Origin: Bactericera cockerelli
Taxonomy: Eukaryota; Arthropoda; Insecta; Hemiptera; Triozidae
DNA length: 64,000 nucleotides
Direction: 5' to 3'
NCBI GenBank assembly: GCA_024516035.1
Contig: JAMCCL010000113.1
Location: 17,320-81,319, forward strand
Position numbers and translations under genes: made by a program. Each line of letters begins with the position of its first letter. The stretch's first letter is position 1. The notes below the pieces were generated by a model. It had not been told where the DNA came from. It searched no databases and was given only the letters and a program-made list of their open reading frames with translations. Shown piece after piece: positions 10,886 through 27,700 of the stretch.

Positions 10886-11794
10886 TAGACTTTAAAACAC
10901 ATGTACTAAAACTTCTTGGTGACTCTGGGTATGAGTGCAGGTCCTATATCATCTCTCCACACCAGTATGTACAAACTCCTGCTGAAAACCTCGCTGGCTG
11001 AAAGTACATGAAATGCATGGGAACTATGTTTTCCGTAACCTTACACTCTGCCGGGCTGTCTCTTTCTTTGTATTGGCGTTCTTCACACCTCGGCCGAGGT
11101 GTTTGATAATATTTAGAATTCTTAAACAGCTAGGTATGAGAATTATAATTATAATTCTAGTACACAACATTAATGAAAACGTGATGGAAATACAGTGGAC
11201 ATAGGGCAGAAAAATTTCTTCCCTGCTGGGAATAAAACCAAGATCACCATCTGTCCCAATATCTTATTTTGACCATAATTCCATCCCTGATAGTCACATT
11301 GAAACAGCATTCTTACTCATAAGGTAATTTATTATATCTTGCCCTGCTGAGAATTGAACCCAAGTCACACAAAATGATCATTGATCAATATGAAACTTAT
11401 GAAATGACCATGTGAACGACACAAAAAAAAAACGTTCAAAATGCTTTCAGAAATGTTAGCATTCAAAATGTAAAAAGTTAACAAAACAACATCGCAATTT
11501 TCGAAAAATCAGAGGCTTTTATGAGAGTTTTCGTATAATTGCGATGTTGCCGTAACGCCAATCATGATTCGCGAACTCGAGCTTGAATTTTCGTGATAAA
11601 ACCCGATTGGTGGATTCGTGAACCCTCGAGATTCGAGGGTGGTTGGCGAATCAGTGATTGGTGGAGTTGTGATAAACTCGGCTATTAAATGTAACAGTGT
11701 TGCAATCTATAATCATTAGCCATTACCGTACATCCGTACACAAAATAATAATACCGTACATGTACATGTCAGAGAAATTAAGTGCGAAAACAGC

Positions 11795-11905
11795 CGTTTT
11801 TGTAATATGTACTTTTGTGGCTAGTCACGGATTGCGTATTGTGCCGTAAGATAGGGAAAACTGAAAGCAATGAAAGTTATCGATGTTGTCTATTAATTTG
11901 GCCCT
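11795..11905 (-). mobile_element. MITE family with GGGCGnAATTAATAGAC ends, degraded copy 3
   Basis: Reverse orientation. It keeps 'gtctattaatttggccct' at its right side and the internal 'cacggattgcgtattgtgccgtaagataggg'-type region in pieces; the other end is degraded. Confidence 0.55.
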
Positions 11906-13113
11906 AAATTTAAAAGAGATAACACGACCAAAGTAATGTGAGTCATGACGTATCAAGCTCGTAATACAAAGGCACACAAAGGGAGGCCAGTCAGCACTTG
12001 ACATGAGAAACGCGCCAAATAATAACTTTTTTTAGCGTCGGTGAAATTTATCTCCCTTGACAGTTTAAAAAATCTGGAAAACAGGAACTTGTAATACAAA
12101 GGCTCACAAGGTCCATCAGTGCTGGTCATAGGGCAACAAAAATACTGCGAAAATCATGGTCTAAGACGCTGAGAGCAAAAGGACTTATTAGTTACATTGC
12201 TGCAGGATAAAGAGACAAAAGACTGCAAAGTATTGTATTACATAAATAGGCTAGGGTAAAAATAAGTACCTACCTACAAAATAGAAAAACAAGACGGGCA
12301 GATGTTGTTTAAAAATTAAGAACTTATAATATTACGATCATGGAATAAAGAAAGTATAAAAATCTGTATAAAATTAACATAAAATGAAATTTTTGGATTA
12401 TAAAGGGGTGTAATATAATAATATGGAATAACTTGGTAACACATGACACAAATGGGAAGCTTCTTGTTAAAAATATGAATAATTATAAGGTAAGTTAGGA
12501 ATAAAAGGGAAGTAACAAATACAGCAACAAAAAACACCATATATATAACAACAATAATTTACTAAAGAATTTTCTAGCTCTGAATTATAACCTGGAACAA
12601 CTTTTGTGAAATTATTTTATATTGGCAGGCAAGTAAGCTGAGACAATATTTTTCGAAGATATTTTCACTATCAAAAGAACTAGCTCTTACAATATTTGCC
12701 ACATAGTAAAATAGGTAAAGAGTTAGAGTTGATGAACCAATAGGTTTTGATGAGAAGACGTGGTTTAAGGATCACTTTAAAATATTTATAATTATTTAAA
12801 CTTAATATGCTCGAGAACTCAAAGTTAAATTTATCACTTGTCGTCGAGGATAGGATGCTTTTCTAGGAAAGGACAACAAACTATATTGCCATCAGTCGAT
12901 TCAAGGCTATCGGGACACGGCAAGGTGTTAGATAAATAATTAGTCTATTTTAATTTTGAAATAAAAACAGTCCTTGTAAATGAAAGGCAAAAAGCCCATG
13001 GCAATTTGTTCGGAATGGTTCATCTTGTCTACATAGCCGCGTGGGCTATGACCCAGTGTTGAGTTTCACTTTGTCTGAATTTTCGCACCGCTTTATTTTT
13101 TCTTCTTTTTTGA

Positions 13114-18788
<5,675 letters not shown>

Positions 18789-20488
18789 GATGTGAGACTT
18801 CTAGAACTGAAATAAAGAACAGACACCATATAAATTCTGGATATACCTACTTATAATGCTAAATTATGCACAATAAATATAAAATTATAATGGTTCTAAA
18901 TTTTTAAATTATGTAAATTATTTACAACACATGCATTTTATAATTATATTCATAGCATGGTACCTATAATGATAACTGCATAATGATGTGATATTTTAAT
19001 TTTATGTGCAAAATCTCAAATATTAAAACAACATTATTTATTTTTTGCAAGTACTTATACAAGCTAAAATAAAAGAATGACTGAACTAAATATGACTGTA
19101 TAGAAAAGTGAATAAATGGACTGAATTATAATTATGTGAAGGTTGGGTTTAGATGGTAATTATAGTTAACTATTCAAGATGTTAAAGAAGTAGAATGAAA
19201 TGAAAGCGTTCCCACACTTAATAAGAATGTAATGTGTAAAGCTGGGATCCCACTGAGTGTTATAATATTTATTAAAGCACTGCTGCAGTCAGTGGGATTT
19301 TATCTCAATTGATTTGGAAGAGAGAGTGGAACAAGAAATGTTGCAAAATACTTAGAAACATTAAGCCCTGTCCCCACTGGTGTTGAGCATGTTTATCAAC
19401 AATGATTCCTGCAGTGTCTACATGTTGATCAACAATTTGTTGAGTTGAACACAATCCGATTCAGAGCAGTAAAGATCAAAGGAAATTTTGTTGAACAAAA
19501 AACATTCTGTAATTCCAGTACCTACTCAGCAGTCTAGAGAGAAATGATCCTAAAAAATTCAAAGTAATTGAACATCTCTTTTGAGCTTGGGGAACAATTC
19601 CTTCATTTAATTGAAATACCCTAGCAGAATTAGGAATGAGTATCAATACACTCATGGAAATCAACCTTCAAATTCTTGCATGTATTCAACCAATAATCAA
19701 TACAAAATTATCCATCTAACCTACTTGACATTTCCAATATTTTGGGGTAAAAGAAGTACACCACCAACTGTAATTCTAAAAAAGAAGATAAACCATTATA
19801 TCAATATCAAGTTAAGAAACCCAGACTGTATAGTCAAGGGACAGATACATCTCACAGTCAAGCCTGTTCTTCTCTCTCTCTCTTTAAGGACAGTCAGCCA
19901 ACTTTGGTGACTAGTATGAACAGAAATGAATAGAAACGTAAATTTGCATAATCTTTTATAAGTATAAAATAGAACTCAAATATAATATGAGATATAATAT
20001 AATGAGAAACTTGCCAGTTTTTTCAGGTTCATCTACTTGTGAAGTTCTCACACAGAATCAGAACAAGGTGTGAATGTATCAATGATAGCTGTTTCTAGGC
20101 TAACTAATGTAACACCTTGCTAAAGCAATTACCTAACTGTACAAATACGTTGATAATAATACTATCATTTCTCTGTAAAATTATCTACTAGTAAAGCTGC
20201 ACCAATAACTCATTTTACTTTCACTTTAATTTAAAGTACCTACTTAATTAAACTCCACTCAAGAAGACAAGTGATGGTCGGCCTTGGCAGTTTTTGTTAT
20301 CAGCATTTTTCAAAATTTCGCGCTTCTAATTTTATAGATCTAGCACAAACCTAAATCTAGCAAAATTATTTTTGCATTGGCAACCCTGTGTAAAATAGTA
20401 ACGGATGTACTGCTATTTGCATAATCAGCCTTCTAACTTTTTCTTGTGTTGCGTATTGTCTAGTTTCTTATCAATCTGTGATCTAAAC

Positions 20489-20684
20489 TAGCGGTCGGCA
20501 ATAGGCGGACCGCGGTGTGATCTTTTAAAAAAATGTGGACTACGGGTCTGAAAGTCACTTCATAAATGGTACCTATTACAACTTCAATATTACAACAGGT
20601 TTTCATCGAGATTTTTGAATCCGGACCGCGACGATTTTTCCTTTGTTTATCCGGACCCCGGTCGATATTTCTTGTCGACCCCTG
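20489..20684. mobile_element. hAT-type MITE (CAGnGGTCGnCAA ends)
   Basis: Starts TAGCGGTCGGCAA and ends TTGTCGACCCCTG, inverted with three differences. Flanks ATCTAAAC (20481-20488) and ATCTGAAC (20685-20692) match 7 of 8, as an aged hAT target duplication. Internal CGGACC/GGTCCG blocks are also mirrored. No coding capacity. Confidence 0.72.
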
Positions 20685-21113
20685 ATCTGAACAGTGAACT
20701 CTATAGTTAGAGTTCACTAGATCTAAATTACAATTTATTGATCTACCAAGGAATAAAATGTAACAATATCACCTTATTTATATTACTCAATTAAGACTAA
20801 TGAGTACCGTTATTGAAGCTGTAATCACAAGTCATATAATTATATCATCAAAATTCCAAATGGGAGAATAACTTGTCATGCCCTACCACGACTTCAAACA
20901 CGCGAACTCTCGATTATCGCAACAAAGCCTTGACTACTGAGTTACCGGAACAGGAATTTGCACAGAATATAATATAGTTCTGCAAACTCTAGACCACACT
21001 TGAATAATTTTTCAATTAATTTAAAATGTCATTACTAGCACTTTACTACTGATGATTGAAGTCAGCGTGGTTGAATCGGTAGCCCAGGCAGTCGCCATGT
21101 TCTGCTTTATCCA

Positions 21114-21357
21114 TCTATACTTATAAAAGAGAGTTTCACTCACTGACTGACTCACTCACTGATTCATCACTGTTTCTCCGAACTGGTAAGTCCTAGGAAG
21201 CTGAAATTTGGTAGGTAGCTTTATCTTATAGTCTAGATGTGCAATAAGACTTTTCGGATTTTTCGAAATTCCCACTACAACACCTGCCATTGGCGAAAAA
21301 GGATTTTTTGCTTTCACGGCCATGCCTCGGCCCGCAAAGCGGGCGACAGCCCGCTAG
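21114..21357 (+). mobile_element. Helitron-like element, 'ctatacttataaaagag' family
   Basis: Starts TCTATACTTATAAAAGAGAG after an A and ends with the hairpin GCCCGCAAAGCGGGC, then 'gacagcccg' and CTAG followed by TT. The same family occurs reversed at about 42005-42470. About 244 bp and no protein, so non-autonomous. Confidence 0.68.
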
Positions 21358-22077
21358 TTGGACATGAAGTAATGTAATAAAAAGGCTATTCAAAAAGAGA
21401 ATAAATAAAAAAAATCAGAGAGGTATGTGGGTATGTCGCGGAGAGCGCGAGTTTACTTCACGTTTTCCAAGTTGGAATGTTTGAATTATAAAATTTAGTT
21501 CATACAACAAAAATAACATGGTAAGTTTATAATAATTATGTACAAACATATTGTATAAAATAAATGTGTGTCTCTGTTTTATCACAATTATGTATCACAA
21601 CTTTAGTTTGTAGCATAGAAATAAATGCTACTTTTCCGTATCTCATGGTACAATTCCAATCCTAGCGACCGCGACAGGCGACTTGTTGGCACCCGACATA
21701 AGAGCTAGAATTATCTACTACATGCCATAATATTGTACGAATTATGTATTCTCAGAAGCAACAATCCCTGGATTTTGCACTCCAAGCGTTAAGTCAGGAG
21801 AAGGTCAGGCATGTAAGTCCTGCGTGAGTCACAATTTTATGGTATGCAGTACATAATTGTAGCTGCAATGTCGGGTGCTATCTTCACGCACCTCAGTAGG
21901 AATTCAAATTCAATTAAATGAATGTTCTACCATTTTTTAGAGTCAACCTCAAATAGGTCTTTTCAAGTGCCATTATGCTATCAGTTGTTTCGGTTCCCTC
22001 TGTAATTTGGTGACATACCCACATTTATGTCACCAAATAAATAAGAAATTATAATTTAACTCTGCTGTGATTTGTGC

Positions 22078-22083
22078 TTTATT
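22078..22083 (-). terminator. Poly(A) signal touching the acyl-CoA synthetase stop codon
   Basis: On the minus strand the end reads TTG-TAA-ATAAAGC, so AATAAA overlaps the stop codon. If used, the 3' UTR would be only about 20-30 bases long. Confidence 0.45.
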
Positions 22084-25000
22084 TACAATTTTGATTTATT
22101 CTGGATCCTCTGTCTCAGAACTCTGCGTAATATTTTGCCGCCAGGATTTTTGGGAATTTCATCTACAAATATTACACCACCTTTCAGCCTCTTCTGTGGA
22201 CTCACTTGATCTGAAAAAAAAAAAAAAAAAAAAAATGTAATGCTTTAATGTAAAACATGATTATTCTATTTCGAAAATGTCTTTCGTAATAAATAAAATA
22301 CTGCACGAGAAATCCAAACTCAAGCAAGCCTAATCTCAGAGGATATAATATAATTATATCTCTAGTCTGAACTTTGGTTTTGGATTTGATCCCCACCAAG
22401 GATTTTTTTACAACATTAACACCGATGAGGACAGTACGGCGCTAGACTTGTATATAAACAATCCAGGGCATGGATTCGTGATGTATGGTTCGGATACCAC
22501 CCAATACTTGGATGACCACATTGTTATAATGTTATAGGTTGATAGGCTGTTTAGTACAAAAAATAAATTAAAAAAAAAAAAAACTTATTCATAGTCTTCT
22601 GTAATCTATACAGCTTTTTTGTCTCCTATTAAGGGTATCATGCACATGAAAATCCTTCCAATAAGTTAAAAGTAGGAGAAAAATAACTAGATTTCCTACT
22701 TCAAAGTCTTACATCCGTTCATCGGATATAAGACTTTTAAGTAGTCATACATCACACATGACCGAGTCGTCACGTGAGCTCGGACTAGACTATATTAAAA
22801 CTAATTTTTGAAACTTACTTGCAACATAAGTTTCTAAATCTAGTTCTGTAACAGTGGCGCCAGGTTGTCTCACAACAAACGCAAGAGGCAATTCTCCGCA
22901 GGCGACATCGGGTTTCCCAATAACTGCAGCATCCTGCACGGCAGTGTGATTCAGCAACAAGGATTCCAGTTCAGCAGGTGCTACCTGCAAGATCGATTGA
23001 TTTAATAATTTCTTTATCTATTCAATTGATGATGCGATGGACAGAAACAAATGGAGGCAATATATCGGCGAGGCAAAATACCGACTTGTGTATGAGTGGC
23101 CATGGGAGTAAGAGTAAGTATTTTTACTATTAATAGAATTAGGTTATTTGTACAGCTTACGTATACATTTGGAGCAGGACTATTGTTCCATATGAATAGT
23201 TCAAATCTTGACTAGATTTTCGCCAGTACGCGACACTGTCGCCGTAAGCACTGGACTGGCTTGACTATTCGATTTACGAATATCCTTTGCTTGCGCACGA
23301 CGACACCTCGTGTGAGGTATTTTGAGCTCCCTAGACATAGTCATTATGAAGATCAGTGAACAGAAAAAAAAAACTTTACTGCACATTATTTTTACCTGAA
23401 ATCCTTTGACTTTGATCAACTCCTTCAATCTATCCACAATGTAAATATTATGCTTCTCATCATAGTATCCTAAGTCTCCCGTGTGTAGCCAACCTTCAGA
23501 GTCAATGATATTTTCCGTTTCTTCAGGATTGCCAATGTATCCTTTCATAACGAGAGGCCCAAGGAAACACAATTCTCCAACTTGGTTCACACCTAGTGAC
23601 TGACCTGTTTCTAAATCCAGCACCTAAAAAAAAGAAGATGACACAATAGAGCTGTTAATTTTATTCTGACTTAGAAAGGGTAAATAAAGCCTTTGGATCA
23701 CCCATCTGAAGATACAAAGACAACCTCTACTTCATAGCTTTGTAAAATAATGAAACTTAATACGTATTTATTCAAGTTTGTGAGTTTCTAATTTACCTTA
23801 TGAATTCCAAATACAAGAAGGGACTTTTTGAAAGAGAGAGCGAGAGAGAGAGAGAGAGAGAAAGATAAATGTGCTTACCTTCATTTTCATACTTGGTACA
23901 ATTCTTCCCACAGCATTGGACGGGACATCAGGATAGGAGTAGGAAGCACGGACTGTGAGTTCTGTCATTCCATAGCCTTGCTTGATTGAGTTAAGCTTCA
24001 AACCGAGCCTTTTTCCAACCTATGTATAACATTAAAACAATTACTCCCCGTTGCATAGTCACTAACGGATAACTTCAATAGTCAACTTGATTGGCCATGG
24101 TTATTACTTCATTAGACATTGTATGCCTTAATGTCTCTTTAACATCCAGGTTATTGGAGAAAGAGTTTTATCATAAAGTCGCTGGCAACTCCTAGTTAAC
24201 CACCTTAGATGAAAATTTAGATACACCAGTTTTAGTTTTGTCATTGAAATTGAGCAACTTCTAGCAATGATATTGCTTGGATTCGTTACAAATTCTGTCT
24301 ACTTCCACCCAACACAGGCTAGGTGAGGTTAATTTGGGTAGCTGGTTGATAAATTTCTAACAAATGGATAGTAAAGCCATCACCTCTTAAAGTTCCGTGT
24401 GGCTCTCGGCTAAGAATTAGATCACGGGTTGTTTCCCCTGTCGTAAAAGGCGACGAACAGGAACATCTCTCAGAAGGCAGCAGTCACAACCGTTACGCCA
24501 CGGAGGCTGGCAGTAATAATTAGTTAATTCTTCTGAATATTTACCTGGTCTAGAGTGGACTTTCCTGCTGGTGCAGCGGCACATCTGATATCAACAATAC
24601 TTGATAGATTGTATTCATCAACAATTGGACTTTTTGCCAAGAAAACCAGGGTAGGAGGCACTATGGGTAAAACTGTGACCTGGAATTGGGAACGTTTTTA
24701 TTATTATTTATTATTGTAACATTCACAACTTAAATTATATAAAACCTATCCTAACCATCTATATCTTCTTTCTTCGAGCCAACCCCTCCTCTAGAGCGTA
24801 AAAGTAGGTACTCATCTAATTTTTTATTAATAATAATTTTACTCTTCTCTATAATTATGTACTTACCTTGTATTTTTCTATTGAAGATAAAAACAAGTGT
24901 GGATTGAAGTGTGGTAGAACAACTAATCTATTGTGCATAACTAGTGAACCCAGCATGAGCATTAATCCATAACCATGAAAGAAAGGAATCAAACCCATGA

Positions 25001-27666
25001 TGACTGATGGGCTAGACCGCTTGGGAACCATGAATCTATAGATATAAAAAATAGGTAGTAGTTATAAGAACAAACAAAAAGAAAGAACAAAAGTAGTAGT
25101 TGAGAACCATACAAAAAAAGTAAAAATCAATGACATTGACGAGTTTTTCGTTAATTTCTCTTTAATAACTTTCGCTCCCTCACAAAGTGAGGTTCTGTTT
25201 TAACTACCATACTGGACGATTTGGCTTTTGTTTGTCTGTATGTCTGTTTGTTTGTCTGTATGTCTGTTTGTTTGACTGTCTGTTCCGCGATAACTCTAGA
25301 CCGAACCAAATTAGGAAGGACCATATGAGAAACTCTTCCCTCAAAACCCGAGAATAACCTGGGATCTCAGAATGGTCAATACAGCAATGATACCAGAAGT
25401 AACTGAATGTGAAGTCGCTGCAGCGGTACTCAAACTGAACACCGGAAAGGCCCCAGGACCGGATCTTATCCCACCTAAGGTGCTACGGGAGGTTGTAATG
25501 GAGATTCCTGGAGTATTTGTCGAAATACTTAACAAACACCTGAAAGAAGGTACCTTCCCAAAAATTTGGAAAGAAGCCAGGATTGTCCTCCTTCAGAAGC
25601 CCGTCAAAAACCCTGGTGATCCCGAGGCATACAGACCTTTATGTCTCCTTAATACACTCGGGAAACTGTTTGAAATTATCATTAACGAGAGATTGAAATC
25701 CGAACTCGAAGGAAAAAATGTACTGAGTGAGAACCAGTTTGGCTTTCGCAAAGGAAAGTCAACCGTAGACGCCATTATCAAGGTAATACGGATAGCAGAG
25801 CAGGAGATCACGAAAAGGGGCGATTGCAGAACCAGAAAGATGTGTGTCCTTGCGACACTAGATATAAAAAATGCTTTCAACTCAGCCAATTGGGTCACCG
25901 TAATTCAATCCTTAGAGAGAGCGAAAATCTCCGCTTATCTCATCAGAATGATTGAAGCCTATCTGAGCGACCGGGAAATCAGGGGCGAGTTGTTCGATAA
26001 AAATATGACAGCAGGTGTCCCGCAGGGGTCAATCCTGGGGCCTACACTCTGGAACATCTTGTATGATGAGGTCCTCAGACTCGATGTCCCAGAAGGAATC
26101 TCTCTGGTGGCATACGCGGATGACCTGGCAATAGTCTCTCTGGCAAGAGATGCGGAAGACATGGAATTCAAACTGAAAATCACCTTGGATTCCATCTGCA
26201 ACTGGATGGAGAATAATAAATTGCAGGTGGCCCCTGAGAAATCAGAGGCAATTATTATCAGCGGACGGAAAAAATATAGTGGAGTAAATATTTTCTTGAA
26301 CGGACAGCAGATCACAATCAAAAGTAGTCTGAAATATCTTGGGGTAATCATAGATCAGAAACTGAGTTTCCTCCCTCACTTAGACTACATCACCGCCAAA
26401 GCGGAAAGGACGGTTTCAGCCTTGTCCCGATTGGTGCCTAATTTGGGGGGCCCGGGTGAAAATAAAAGAAGAATGCTCCAACATGCAGCCGATAGCATTC
26501 TGCTATACGCTGCACCTGTTTGGGCCGATTGCCTGAGATTTAAAACTTACAGGCACAAGTTGCTATCTCGACAAAGAAAATTTTGCCTGAGGGTGGCCTG
26601 TTCCTATAGAACGGTCTCCACGGCGGCAGCAGCGGTCATATCCCGGGTTATCCCGATTGACCTTGCATGTGAAGAAAGAGGCCAAACCTATCGCATGAAT
26701 AAAGAGGAAAAAGAGCGTGAGAGAGAGTGTACACTAAATAAATGGCAGACGAGGTGGCGAGAAAGCGAAACGGGACAGTGGACCAGGACCCTAATCCCTG
26801 AGATCAGACCCTGGTTTCTTAGGAAACATGGAGAGGTCAACTATCACCTGACGCAGGCACTATCGGGTCACGGCTGTTTCCAATCCTTCATCCATAGAAT
26901 AGGAAAAGCCCAAACCCCCAACTGTCTCTTCTGCGAGGGAGTGGACACACCTGAACACACCCTTTTCGAGTGTATTAGATGGGAGAGAGAAAGAGAGGAA
27001 ACAGAAAGTGTTCTAGGCACACAGCTATCTAAAGACAGCTTCGTCAGAACTATGCTTATCTCAACACGGAACTGGGAAGCTGTCTCTAGAATGGTTGTTG
27101 ATATAATGAGACAAAAGGAAGAAACTGAGAGAAGAGTGAGATCCGGTCAAAACCAACCACATTCCCCAAGCAGGGGAGACTTGGACAGCGGGCAAATCAT
27201 CTAATAATAACTATGTATTAGTGAGGTATTTTTTGTAAAGTATTATATATGTAATGTGTTATTTCAAACTTATTTTGTGGTCAGTCTAAATTATCGTATA
27301 TGTATGTGGTAACTTAAAATGTATTGTCTATAATAATTGCTTGTCTATATTTATATCTAAATAAATGAGTTTGCGACTTTGTTTTGTGCCGTGTGGAAGT
27401 AATGTCTCCAGTTCCCACACGGCAAGGTTACTTGTCACGCGGGGATCCTATAACGGTTTTTTAGTGTTTTCCCGCCGGAGTAGGAGCAACAGGGAACCAG
27501 GGATCACACCCTGGAGTTCCGGTATTGGAATGTGGGGGTTTCACACAGGCAAGGGGGAGTGTCACGGAGAAGGGAACGGTTTGACCTTTCCCTCTTTCGG
27601 GTAGCTCCCCCGTGTATCGTCAGCTCAGCTGATTTTTTACCGTTATAGTATCCACGCGTTGACAAA

Positions 27667-27700
<34 letters not shown>

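Larger units (their letters stand above)
6477..11695. repeat. Nested inverted segments: possible large foldback-type element
   Basis: Two unrelated blocks are mirrored in the same order. Block A at 6477-6650 ('atagccgattttatca...cgaatcgggttttatca') matches 11540-11695 inverted. Block B at 6740-7060 ('gatacctttttgccaaaatgtgaatt', 'ttgagagattgaaaaagaattcgcc') matches 9870-10245 inverted. The order A-B-B'-A' fits the arms of one element of about 5.2 kb that was later invaded by a SINE and MITEs. The arms are diverged, and the core has no recognisable open frame. It could also be four separate insertions. Confidence 0.45.
5901..13113. other. Gene-free 7.2 kb repeat nest between frataxin and the carboxylesterase
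   Basis: No exon of a recognisable gene was found. Open frames here are short and show no family motif. The region holds a Helitron-like element, inverted copies of two repeats, direct repeats, ACAGAC-rich arrays (7915-8170), a hAT MITE, a central palindrome, a SINE and two MITE copies, listed separately. From about 11910 to 13110 I see only AT-rich sequence with a weak direct repeat ('ttgtaatacaaaggc', 11960 and 12092). Confidence 0.6.
18789..22077. other. Intergenic 3.3 kb: carboxylesterase upstream region and repeats
   Basis: Contains the carboxylesterase promoter side (no clear TATA or 5' UTR exon identified) and, downstream, the end of the acyl-CoA synthetase gene. Recognisable pieces: a 'gggatcccactgagtg' repeat (about 19247-19310) also seen near 38768-38960 and 54738-54915, a hAT MITE, a SINE fragment (about 20860-20955, shared with 52010-52095) and a Helitron-like element. 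The rest is AT-rich with only short meaningless frames. Confidence 0.55.
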
